Assembly: GCA_017607445.1 (NCBI GenBank)
Contig: JAEVHH010000001.1
Span: 1,550,001-1,614,000, forward strand
Source of the DNA: Histoplasma ohiense
Taxonomy: Eukaryota; Ascomycota; Eurotiomycetes; Onygenales; Ajellomycetaceae
DNA length: 64,000 nucleotides
Direction of reading: 5' to 3'
The number at the start of each line of letters is the position of its first letter. Position 1 is the first letter of the stretch. The notes under the pieces were generated by a model. It did not search any database, was not told the origin of the DNA, and was given only the letters and a program-made list of their open reading frames with translations. The position numbers and the translations under genes are program-made. Shown here piece after piece: positions 37,694-47,646 of the stretch.

Positions 37694-39760
37694 TAGATAG
37701 AGAGATGGGGAGGAGAGAATAGAGTTGCGCTGCAACTCTTGTTGTCAGTGCGGAGTAGAGGAGAGCCCGTAATAGATGAGCGGCCGAAAAGTGGATTCGG
37801 AACCTTATGAAAGGTGGAGCGGCTCAACGAGATAAGCCCAAACAGTAAGAATGGGCAACGGGACAACAGGCAGCGCGAATGAACGTTACGTAGTGGAGGG
37901 GGTCGCAAAGAAGAAGACGACGATGAGAATGCTCCTCAACGATGTGTGGACAGTAAGACGAGGGAAAACAGTGGTGGTGGTGGAGGGTGATGAAGGGGGT
38001 CGCCGACTAATTAATTTCTTAGTAAGGCGACTGGCCCAGGGCGGTTAGCTCGAGTCCGGCCGAGGATGCGCCGACCACTGGATCTGGTTAGTCGGCACTG
38101 GCCAGGGCGATGGCGCCTCCTAGGTGCATTGGGTACGAAAGATGACGCCTGTTGATTTGCTCGGTCTCTTCTTCCTCGATGCCTGGCTGGCATCGACCTC
38201 TGGTTCCGAACTGAAGCGGAAAGCCAATCCCGCGACAGGGCCTTTGCCGGCAGTGGGCTCGATGAAAGGGATGTGTCATTCTGGCTGTTGTTACTGCGCT
38301 GTGGTACCTTTATTGCTGAAAATCACCCTAAAGTTCTGTCTAGTATGCGCTGTGGTTTGCCGCTGGGAAGTGCAGCTTTCCCTCACCGGCAAGTCCTCCA
38401 AACAAACGTCTTGTTTGCTTAATGATTCAATTAATTTACGAGTATTTAATCCTCTCCGCTAATTCAGGGAAGTTTGTAGCCAATGACCATAGGGAATTGG
38501 TGTTCAGGGGCCTATAATTCTTATAAATCCGGGAAGTTGAATATGTATCTTTCGAGGCGGTCAGGAAGAACATGTGATAAATCCAGAAGTCAAAATGCCT
38601 TGTTCCTGTTGCAGCGGCTCGGTAGGGATGGATTTATGGACGGAGATCGAGCACTCGCTACTAGATTCGATCAGTCGCCATCCTTTGTTTGCCTTTGCCA
38701 AGTTTCGTCCCAGAGGACTGGCTTGGGCCGGCATACCCTTTGTCGGTGTGGCTCATGTCCGCCTTATGCGAAACCTACTAGGACTTTTGATACATCATAA
38801 TTACTGCCCAAGCCCCGAGAACGGGGAAAACCTTAAGGTATATACACTGGCATTACTTTATTTCATGGTTGAAATCATCAATGAGAGGTCATTAACGGCG
38901 TCAATGAGTTGAGCTGTTCGCTTGCCTCCCTCCAGTATTTCCACCGCATTTTCTTCTGAGGAGTCCCAACGCGTAGGATGCTTTCAACGATGAGGCCAAT
39001 TTGCTCCCTGCGTCTGAACATTTCAAGCTCCACGTTCGACGGCGATATGATGTGCATGTGAAACTATCATTCTCGGGCAAGTTTCGGGAAATGGCGATGG
39101 CTGAGAGGAGGATCTGTTCGGGAAGGCGTGGAAAGTTTGTATACTTGGAGTTGTGTCATTGTTGCGTAATAGGCACCGTTTCAGGGCACTTGACCGTTGG
39201 CTCATGCCAATTGAGATGCGCAATGATTTCGAGACAATCGAGTGCAATACTGCAGCATCTCTGAACTTGCGATAAGAGCAAAAGGGGCAGGATATGCTGC
39301 TTCTAGCCCCTATTTTGATATTACTGTAAGGCGGCGAAGGACTCTGAAGTGCCAGGAAATCGTAAACTTTTGCCACAGATCTCCTTTCTCAAGACCGGAA
39401 CCCGCGAGTCCGAGGTACAAACTCCAAGATGAGATACGTCCAGTGTTGGCCCTGTACATCTCACCCATTGTTTTCCTATCAAGGCGGCAAAATCCTGTAG
39501 GATTCATGTAGGATCTCAATGATTGTGGAAAATCAAGGCTTCTACTCTGAAATGTGCCATCACGTTAGCAGCTGGGAGAAAGTTTCGCCGCTCCCGCAAC
39601 CCTCACTCGGACAATGTCTCGCACAGAGACAAGATAGTTATTTAATTCTCTTAGCTCAGCAAAGCGCGGGGCAGCAGTTTAGAAGCGACTTGGCCGGACT
39701 GCTCTGCCCTGCGGAATCAGCTGCAAAGCCATTGACAGACAAAACAGAGCAATTCGGAAA
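37694..39760. promoter_or_regulatory. long divergent promoter region of SFP1 and DUS3
   Basis: About 2.1 kb with starts facing outward on both sides. No gene is recognisable inside. The part next to SFP1 is purine-rich on the plus strand (pyrimidine-rich in the SFP1 sense), as expected for a leader. Open frames such as 38574-38912 on the plus strand show no domain. The size suits a regulated transcription-factor gene with a long 5' leader, but leader extent cannot be read from sequence. Confidence 0.45.
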
Positions 39761-42225
39761 ATGGACCCCGATAACGATGTGACTTTGTCGCAGACTAAGA
39801 CGGCGGGATCCAGTGGGACAGAGGTGTGCAAACAGAACGGCCATGTCCGGGCTGAAGAATTTGAAGAATCTCTAGCGAAAAGGATAAAATTAGATGAGCA
39901 ACCTGTTTCTGGTTTGCAGACGGCGGCGAATGGCGGGGTTGGAAGGAGGAAAGGTGTTGCGCCGATAAAGAAAGAGTGAGCTTATTTACTGTGTATTAAT
40001 TTGTTTATTTTATTTTATTTTATTTTTTCATTTTTCACTTTAATTTTCATTTTCAATTTTTTTTTAGCTACCACCCTCATCGACAAATTGATTACTGTCT
40101 ATAGTGCTTACGACTGTTGCTAATACATATTGGAAAAGGTATCTTATCGAGGTTTCTCAGAGCACTGGCCAAGCTTCCCCAAGGGCTATCGCGGATGACG
40201 ATGCTGCAGAAGCGGCCAAACATCACGAGCAAGACGGCGGCGGTGCCAAACAAAAGGGGAGACGTGAGAAGAAAGGTGGACAGAATATTAAACGTACGTT
40301 TGGCCGTTCTCAAGACGAGAAGCAGCTTTGCCAAACCGTTGCGTATTATCCCGAATTCTCGCCCAACCCTTGCCCCTTTGGCAAATCCTGCAAGTTCGAA
40401 CATGACATCCGCAAATACCTGAAGAATTACAAGAGAGCAGACTTGGATACTTTTGGTGGGGTTTGCCCCGTATGGGAAGCTAAAGGAAGGTGTCCTTCTG
40501 GCTGGAAATGCCGATTTGTGGGATCACACATGGCTGAAAAGGAAACGGAGGATGGGCGGAAGGAGTTGGTGTTGGTGGAAGATGCCTCACGCATGAAACA
40601 ACCAACGTCATCGAACGGAATTGAAGTCGATGGGGTTGTGAATGTTGTTACAACGGAGGCTAAGCTTGCTTTGGCGAAAAAGAGATACCAAACTCCTAAG
40701 GCTGATTCCTACACAACTTGGATCGACACTGTCTCCAGAGAAGTAGAGAGGAATCTCCATGGGCGCATCCAGGATGAACCTGCCTCTGCCCCTGGAAATG
40801 CTGATGGTCGGGGAACGTCTGATTCCAAAGATGAAAAAGAAGATAATAGGGCACAGTATACAGAACCTCCATTTCTTCCCTCTGAAAAGAGGCGGCTCTA
40901 TTTTGGCCCGGAGACACCTGTTTTGGCTCCACTGACGACGCAAGGCAATTTGCCCTTCAGACGTCTCTGCGTTGATCTTGGTGCCCAACTTACCTATTCG
41001 GAAATGGCAATGAGCATGAGCTTGGTTCAAGGCTCCAAGTCTGAGTGGGCGCTTATGAAAGCGCACGAATCCGAGACATTGCCTCCGGCAGTCAACCCGA
41101 AGCAGACCATCGTGAAGGACTACGACAATTCTCGTGATCTGAAATTCGGCGCCCAGATCACGGGCAACAAGCCATGGGTGGCACTCCGAGCAACTGAAGC
41201 CATGACGGCGTTATGCCCGCAACTTCGCGTCATCGACATGAACTGTGGATGCCCTATCGATATGGTCTTTAGAGAAGGTTCCGGATCCGCGCTACTGGAT
41301 CATGCCTCCAAACTGGAAAAGATGCTACGGGGAATGAACGCCGTGTCCAGCGAGATCCCCATCACTGCGAAAATCCGAATGGGTACCAAGGATTCAAACC
41401 CTACAGCCACAAAGCTGATCGAAAGGTTAATTATGGGTGGTGTCGAATCTCATGAAATTGGTAGGGGTCCTGCCGGCGTTGCCGCAATCACCCTGCATGG
41501 CCGTAGTCGTCAGCAACGATATTCGCGCCAGGCAGACTGGGAGTATATTTCACAATGTGCAGCATTGGTCAAACGACTTAACGAACAAACCGACATCGCA
41601 ACTGATACAATCAAGGAACCTGATGCGCGAGACCAGCCTTCTGCGGGTAAAGCTTTCTTCCTCGGAAACGGTGACTGTTACTCCCATGAAGACTACTTCA
41701 GCGGGATTCAAAAATCAGGCGTTGACACTGTCATGGTTGCCCGCGGTGCGCTGGTGAAGCCGTGGATATTTGAGGAAATCGAAAAAGGCCAGTATCTTGA
41801 CAAATCAGCTTCTGAGAGGCTCGCCCTCGTGGAGAAGTTTGCACGGTATGGGCTTGAGGCTTGGGGATCTGATGAGTATGGTGTTGGCAATACCCGCCGC
41901 TTCTTGCTTGAATATTTGAGCTTTACCCATCGGTATATTCCTGTGGGCATACTTGAGTATCTTCCCCCGAGTATCCAGGATCGCCCACCCGCCTGGAAGG
42001 GTCGCAATGAATTGGAGACTCTTCTTGGAAGTGATAATTATAAAGATTGGATTAAAATTTCGTGAGTGCTGTTAAGTTTTCAAACTTTGCTCATTTTCCG
42101 GATGTGTCGTTTTACTAATTGTATGTATCCTTTACAGGGAAATGTTCCTGGGTCCAGCTCATAAAGATTTCAAATTCGAGCCGAAGCATAAGTCGAATAG
42201 CTATGAAATTGTTGCTGAAGGTTGA
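39761..42225 (+). CDS. DUS3: tRNA-dihydrouridine(47) synthase Dus3
   Basis: Three exons: 39761-39975, 40139-42061 and 42138-42225, giving 741 residues. After a basic N-terminus are two CCCH zinc fingers at about 136-160 ([15 protein letters not shown]) and 181-202 ([16 protein letters not shown]), which distinguish Dus3 from Dus1, 2 and 4. The FMN-binding TIM barrel begins near [15 protein letters not shown], has the catalytic-cysteine motif MNCGCPID (Cys443) and the [14 protein letters not shown] phosphate-site segment, and ends with a helical domain. The enzyme reduces uridine 47 of tRNA variable loops using NADPH and FMN. Intron 1 uses an unusual acceptor, GGAAAAG, about 12 nt after a TGCTAATAC branch point. 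This acceptor gives KKEYLIEV and keeps phase. Exon 3 provides the conserved end [18 protein letters not shown]. Confidence 0.94.
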
Positions 42226-42740
42226 CCTGCGACAAGATCTACTGGCCTTGTATATTGCGAGCATTAAATATCCCATCATGATATATATAAATAGGATATG
42301 AGCAATTCAATTTCTGTAGATGTCGAGATTCTGACCACGTTTCCTCTTCAAATTTCTATACTCAAAAAATTAAAAATGTCTGCCTAGGTAGCTGCTGAGT
42401 AGGGTAGGCAAAGTCACATGGGCTCGCCCAATAAGTATCAACAAAGCAAAATCCGTCTCGATGACGTCTGTTGGCCTAAGCTTGTTTTTGCTACCACATC
42501 TCCCCGGCCTTACGCAAACTAGCCAGCAAGAAAACGCAGGTAAAGAGGGGACTCTTCTGTCATTTTGTATTTAAGATTGGTGGATCTTTTTCTCACTTTG
42601 TCCGTCGTGTTTGGCTAGAGAAGTTAACAGCAGTGAAAAGAGAGAAAGAAAGAGAAAAAAAAGCTTGCCCGTAAAGCGAGCTCCCGCTGTGCAAGAAGGC
42701 TGAGGAAACTGTGTACAACAGATCAGTAAGGACTGCAAAT
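42226..42740. other. intergenic region between DUS3 and BAP31-like gene
   Basis: A 515-base spacer between two plus-strand genes, holding the DUS3 terminator and the promoter and leader of the next gene. An AGAGAAAGAAAGAG purine tract lies near 42640-42660. No gene is seen. Confidence 0.5.
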
Positions 42741-43651
42741 ATGACGCTCTATTATAGCCTTGTACGTATTAACTGAGGAGATCGGCCCTTTGTGTTTGAG
42801 AAGTGCTTGCAGAAGATCAGGGAAGCTGCTATGGTGTGAACGAGTGCTAATGAACATCTGGTTGTCCGCTATATAGGTTTTTCTTCTCCTGGTCGTCGAG
42901 ATGGTTATTTTTGTTGGCCTCATCATCCCGCTTCCCTTCACCGTGAAGAAGAAATTGTTTACTTTCATCTCCGAAAGCCCAATTATCGCGAAGCTCCAGT
43001 ATGGCATGAAGGTAGGCGCTTTATTTCCCTGTCTATCCACCAGGAAGAAACAGGACAGGAACTGACACACATGGTGCCTTACAAGATTACCTTTATCTTC
43101 ATCCTCATCCTCTTCATCGACAGCGTTAACAGAGTCTACCGTGTGCAACTCGAGTTATCCGCATACTCGAAGGAACTGGGTGGAGCCGGGTATGTCACAA
43201 TTTATAGACCTTTAAACCCGAACGCGTTCCAACTCACCCATGTCTAACTGTCTTTACACCAAGGCGCAGAAGTGCCGCCCTAGGATCTGAACGGATGGAG
43301 GTCCAAGCACGCAAATTCTACTCTCAGCGCAACATGTACCTCTGCGGATTTACGCTTTTCCTCTCCCTCATCCTCAACCGCACTTATACAATGATCCTCG
43401 AAGTACTGCGCCTGGAGGACAAAGTGAAACAACTGCAAGGCGACAAGAGGGCTGGTGGCAAGGAGTCCGCCAAATTGGCTGAGGCGGGCGATGCTGGTGA
43501 AATTGGCCGTCTGCGCAAGGAACTCGCAGCCCGAGAGAGAGATATCGATGCGCTGAAGAAACAAGCTGAGGGCTTGTCGAGGGAATACGAAAAGTTGAGT
43601 GATCAGGTCTCAAGCCAGAACCCTGATCCGACGCCGAAGAAGGACCGGTAA
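42741..43651 (+). CDS. ER membrane protein of the BAP31/Yet family
   Basis: Four exons: 42741-42761, 42877-43011, 43086-43189 and 43264-43651, giving 215 residues, the usual size. Three membrane segments are visible: 8-27 (VFLLLVVEMVIFVGLIMPLP), 53-67 (ITFIFILILFIDSVN) and 112-124 (YLCGFTLFLSLIL). The cytosolic tail from about 130 is a coiled coil (LRLEDKVKQLQGDK onward, LRKELAARERDIDALKKQ). The protein ends KKDR, a KKXX dilysine signal for retrieval to the ER. In yeast Yet1/Yet3 associate with the translocon and the Opi1-Scs2 complex; metazoan BAP31 is an ER sorting and quality-control factor. Exon 1 encodes only seven residues. Introns 2 and 3 both end in AAG rather than the commoner YAG. 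It converges with MDM12. Confidence 0.92.
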
Positions 43652-44240
43652 ATGTCAAGGGGATAGGTCGGCCTGAGCATTGGTTGACGGCTTTCTCAAA
43701 GAAAAGATGTCGAAATTCCACCGATATGAAGGAGCAGCGGGTAGGTGATATGAATTAGTTGGCTTGTGAGAGTCGGACGTTTCCTTGATGGATTATAACG
43801 CCTAGGACCTCATTGCGTTTGCGGGTTTGGCTTGGTGATGATAGGAAAGCATGCAAAGGATTCCGATAGAAATGGGGGTGTGGTTTTTGCTAATCACGTA
43901 GGGAACTATAACGGGGCTTACATTTTCGTTTCATTTTGCGGTCGAACGATGCATATGCAGCGGTTAGTTGTGAGAGTTCCAATTTTTGCAATTATGGAGG
44001 TGTATGTTGTGATTCTAATGGCAGAAATATCATTTAAAAATGTTGTATTTTCTTCAAACAAAATTATGGCTATATTTGCTGAATCCATTCCTTTAGATAC
44101 TACTCGGAATTTTAAATGTTCCTGTCCACATGTAAGGGCAAACCTTGGAGGCAAATATGAATTAAGACATACTACGTATAGAAATACGGAGTATATGAAT
44201 ACATCATCGAAAGCTGAATAAATTGCTAACGCAAGATATC
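43652..44240. other. intergenic region between convergent genes
   Basis: This 589-base spacer holds the 3' flanks of the BAP31-like gene (+) and MDM12 (-). It is AT-rich towards MDM12 and includes a TACGGAGTA word at 44185-44193 that recurs at 48458-48466. No gene is visible despite opposing open frames at 43832-44244. Confidence 0.55.
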
Positions 44241-45542
44241 TCAAATAAGAAAAGTCCAGAAGCTTGGGTATACAAATTCCTCCTCGAAAATCCGGCGCAC
44301 TTGCTCAAGCACGAACTTCTCCAGCTTCCCAACATTCTTCAAAGCCTGCTTTCCATTCTCCTTTCTGCCGATTTCGCTCTCCACTCGGATTTCACGCAGC
44401 AGACTAGAATGTTTCCGTCGTGGAGAATTTGGTTCCAACGTATCCCCGCCTCCGCTGCCGGCAGCAGTTTCCGGTCCCATTAGAGTGTCAGCATCCTCTG
44501 GCGAAAGAAAGCAGAAGTGTATTCGTCTTCGAATGTACGCAATGACAGCTACGGCGTCAAATGTAAGGCCTGTAATGTTAAGTTTTAAGGGTAGTCCAAC
44601 GAAACTGGGCATCGGGTAGTCAAGGAGGATCTCCGCGGTCAATGAAAGACTGATATTGCCTGCATATTTCGTCCTACAGAAGACTTGGAAATCCTCCGCT
44701 TTTTGTTCGCGCATTCGACGGGGTGGCGTATCGTCGAGGGGATGGTTAGGAGAAGTAGGTGGGATGTAGGGTTCAAGGACTTGCCCTTGATTATTTGGCA
44801 TTCCTTGCGAAGCATGGGAATGGTGTGGATCACTGATACTCATTGAGTCGCGCGATGGCAGTGTGTTCCCAGTATTCGCAGTAGACGGTCGAGATTGCGC
44901 AGAGTCAGGTTCAGCTTCTGATCTGCGACGGGATGGTCTTGCTCCATGAGCATCTGGCCATCCGCCCGAAAACGGGTTGCCACGAGCTACTGCTCCCAGT
45001 GGTGTTTGTGAGCTTGAAAGTCCACTCAGCGGCATGTAGTAACCTAGATTCGAGGTACCCCCAGGTATGCCCGGTGTCCCTGATCTAGGAAATAGATACG
45101 GGTTTATATCTCCAAAATTCATGGGCCCCCGTAGAGGGGATATTCCGGTATGTTCTTCCCACGCAGGCATCCGTAAAGGTTGGTTAAATCCAACCCTACC
45201 GTACATTTGCCCTCCAGGTCCTCCTGGAGAATTTGCCTGCCACGAATCTACTCTGTTCCCATATCTATCAACCGGCTCCCTCGTTGGCGACCTCTCCTCC
45301 GAGCTGTCAGAGAAATTTTCGTCATCATCCTCATAGAAATCCGGGAACGGATCGCTGAGATCGCGGATTTCAAGCTCTGGAGGTATCGTACCGAAATCGA
45401 AGGAGGTAACTTGCACTGAGCGAATGAATCTGGGCAGAACTATCTGCTGAAATTTGTCATGTATGAATGAGCGAATGCGCTCTGCCAGAAGCTCGCCGTC
45501 TGGGCCAGAGGTGGCGCGTTCCCAGTCAATATCTATGGACAT
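44241..45542 (-). CDS. MDM12: Mdm12, ERMES complex subunit
   Basis: A single uninterrupted exon of 433 residues, the normal length in Eurotiomycetes. It opens MSIDIDWERA, the invariant start of Mdm12, at the first in-frame ATG. The SMP lipid-transfer domain is split in sequence by a long disordered insert (about 65-280). Its first part is LLAERIRSFIHDKFQQIVLP with SVQVTSFDFGTIPPELEIRD, and its second part is FQVFCRTKYAGNISLSLTAE, GLPLKLNITGLTFDAVAVIA, RRRIHFCFLSPED and the closing FVLEQVRRIFEEEFVYPSFW. Mdm12 is the cytosolic bridge between Mmm1 (ER) and Mdm34/Mdm10 (mitochondria) and carries phospholipids between the two membranes. It converges with the BAP31-like ER gene. Confidence 0.96.
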   Translation of the reverse strand: MSIDIDWERATSGPDGELLAERIRSFIHDKFQQIVLPRFIRSVQVTSFDFGTIPPELEIRDLSDPFPDFYEDDDENFSDSSEERSPTREPVDRYGNRVDSWQANSPGGPGGQMYGRVGFNQPLRMPAWEEHTGISPLRGPMNFGDINPYLFPRSGTPGIPGGTSNLGYYMPLSGLSSSQTPLGAVARGNPFSGGWPDAHGARPSRRRSEAEPDSAQSRPSTANTGNTLPSRDSMSISDPHHSHASQGMPNNQGQVLEPYIPPTSPNHPLDDTPPRRMREQKAEDFQVFCRTKYAGNISLSLTAEILLDYPMPSFVGLPLKLNITGLTFDAVAVIAYIRRRIHFCFLSPEDADTLMGPETAAGSGGGDTLEPNSPRRKHSSLLREIRVESEIGRKENGKQALKNVGKLEKFVLEQVRRIFEEEFVYPSFWTFLI

Positions 45543-46153
45543 CACCTGACACTGCCCATCCGGAAATTTCTGACGATATTAGAGTCTCTGTACATACTCG
45601 TACGAATTTCTGCAGTAAGCATCAACAGGTTCGACGATCGTTCTTGCGTTTGACTCTGTCCAAATGTTTTTGTGAGGTTTGTTTGACTCTGGATAAGCAT
45701 ATCACGTGTCTTCCCAAAAAAAAAAAAAAGAAAAGAAAAGAAAAAGCACCGAAGTCCTCGCAACATGGGAATTCTATGGCAGACCGGTTGGGGTTTACCC
45801 TCATTGCCATTATGAAGGCTCTGGTTTTCGCAATGCCTATTACGCCATTAGGCATGATTGGATATGAGTGATAGTTCAAAGCTAACTTAATTTCAGTTCG
45901 TCGGTTGTTGGGCTGTACTACAGATCATGTTAGATAAAAAAATACGGTTCAATCCTCTCCATATTTCTTCCCTAAATCCAACCATTACAAAACAGCGCCT
46001 CAACCAATCAAACTTGTTTACGCCCATCAAAGATGTAACCATCCTTCCTTTGCATTTGGTAATTTAAGCTTTTGTTGACTGTAGTACGGCCCCCTATATC
46101 CCAGAAGCTTACGAATCGCTGCCATCCCTTCAGGGGGCTGCCAACCTATTTAA
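45543..46153. other. upstream region of MDM12
   Basis: About 600 bases with the MDM12 promoter. An A13 run followed by AAAAG repeats lies at 45716-45745. No gene is supported. This is the boundary between the housekeeping block and the gene-poor segment to the right. Confidence 0.5.
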
Positions 46154-46726
46154 GGAAACGCAGGCGAAGGACCTCTTACAGGGTCCTTAGGAATAAGACA
46201 GCTTTTCCTCGACTCCGGAATACATGAACGGTATGGGGTCATTCGGCCGCATAATCATTTCTCGATGGAGACCAACCAGCGGCTTGTGGACTGCCGAAAC
46301 ATTTCGACACCGTGGACTGTCAAAAACAGCCACAACCTCGTGGTGCCGAAATATGAAGGCTTCATCATTCCGCGGACATTTAGGATCTTCAACGGAACTT
46401 TGGCTCCGTTTGAAATTGATTTTTCGCCGTGCACGCCCCATGAAGACCCTGATCGTGACTTCGTTGACCGAATTTCGGCTCTTCTTCATCATCACGGTTA
46501 GAGAATGTACTTTGGCGTGCGTTTTCTAGACGGATATGACCTGGAGTTATCCGTGGAGATCACGGAGGGCAAGACCAACATCATGATACGCGGGTCGGTC
46601 AAGGATTTGGAGCTCATTGAAGCTTTTTGGGTTGTTAGTACTGATGATGACCAGCGGTGCCATTGTAGAGAATACCGCTGGAAGGACATTGAGGGAAATC
46701 ATCTAAATGACCATGGATGTTCCTAA
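46154..46726 (+). pseudogene. interrupted coding frame, unknown fungal family
   Basis: One plus-strand frame is open for about 190 codons from 46154 to a stop at 46724-46726, with a single in-frame TAG at 46499-46501. The first ATG is at 46265. The translation is protein-like on both sides of the stop: VVPKYEGFIIPRTFRIFNGT and DPDRDFVDRISALLHHHG before it, and FGVRFLDGYDLELSVEITEG after it. Around the TAG the next reading frame gives LENVL, so one missing base near 46498 and one extra T near 46513 would explain the stop as a compensated pair of small indels. A CCTCTTACAG acceptor-like site at 46172-46181 suggests a lost or unseen upstream exon. I do not recognise a named family. A decayed gene is more likely than two genes. 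Confidence 0.5.
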
Positions 46727-46875
46727 CACTATACATAGGCGATCATGAACTTCTTGTTATTATTTCCTGACAGTCCATATTTATTATTGATCTCTGCGAG
46801 TGGTGCAACTGTGTTGTCAAATTTTGCTACCTTGGTTGATTCTTCACCAAGGCAAATACCATGTTTTTCTAGAGG

Positions 46876-47646
46876 CTAAGTAAGGCCTGAAGTCCTTAGC
46901 ATGCTAGTAAAGTTTCCTTGCTTTGTTTTAACAACACCAACTGCTTTGAATCCGAACTTAGAGTATAGTGGATTACCAGCAGGCGAGGATAAAACAAAGG
47001 CGTCTAGTGCATTTTCATCGACATAGCCACAGAAACTCTGCATGAGCATAGACCCAACACCTTGACATTGATGATTTGGATCTACAGCCATGAAGGTGAT
47101 TCCTAATGGAGACAGGTGAGAAAGGCCAAAGAAATCCAAGTTGACTGATAGCTTACGGCATATTGCATTGCCTTGGCGGCCCCGAAGAACTCTTTGCCTC
47201 TCTTCCTTGAGCCTTTTTGAAATAACAAGCCACGATGTTACATCCAAAGAGAGAGCATTAAAGCTGTTCCTGTTTTTCGGCTTTGGTCCTTGCTTCGCTC
47301 CAGACCTAACCACCTGGCCACTGTCAATGTGATCCCTTCTTTTCACTCCTTTTGCAAACGCTCCTGGACTAGTAGTCCAGCCTATAAGTCCAACAGGGGA
47401 TCCATCTTCTCCACACGCCTTGTACAGAGCTTCATCCTCTTGATGAACTGTCTCAAGAAGCCCATCAATCGTCCATCTGATTTGGTCTTCTCTCTGCTCC
47501 TTCGAGCGTGGGAAAATTAAGCGATAGAGTAGGTTGTCTTGATGAGCAGGAAATTCGATTTTCGTACGAGCAAATCCACGTCCTCGGTTTCGACGGGCCA
47601 TATCGAGAATGCCATTATGTTGGTTGACAAAAGAATATGTGTCCAT
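46876..47646 (-). CDS. GNAT-family N-acetyltransferase, 5' end uncertain
   Basis: A minus-strand frame of 256 residues from the ATG at 47646. The acetyl-CoA site is clear in FMAVDPNHQCQGVGSMLMQ (Q-X-X-G-X-G), with preceding strand LSPLGIT and following SSPAGNPLYSKFGFKAVG, typical of GNAT enzymes. The N-terminal part, EFPAHQDNLLYRLIFPRS, fits the fungal subfamily, but the first 20 or so residues (ILDMARRNRGRGF) do not. In the neighbouring frame an ATG at about 47611 gives MAFSIWPVETEDVD, which looks like a normal GNAT start, so a small frame-shifting deletion is possible. Alternatively, a phase-compatible upstream exon exists at 47935-47811, spliced to 47746. Substrate is unknown. This may be a functional variant or a gene in early decay. 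Confidence 0.6.
   Translation of the reverse strand: MDTYSFVNQHNGILDMARRNRGRGFARTKIEFPAHQDNLLYRLIFPRSKEQREDQIRWTIDGLLETVHQEDEALYKACGEDGSPVGLIGWTTSPGAFAKGVKRRDHIDSGQVVRSGAKQGPKPKNRNSFNALSLDVTSWLVISKRLKEERQRVLRGRQGNAICRKLSVNLDFFGLSHLSPLGITFMAVDPNHQCQGVGSMLMQSFCGYVDENALDAFVLSSPAGNPLYSKFGFKAVGVVKTKQGNFTSMLRTSGLT

Noticed and set aside
46224..46726. Treating 46265-46501 and 46505-46726 as two separate small genes
   Set aside because: Both lie in the same frame, separated by a single TAG codon, and the peptide is continuous in character, so one interrupted gene is the simpler reading.
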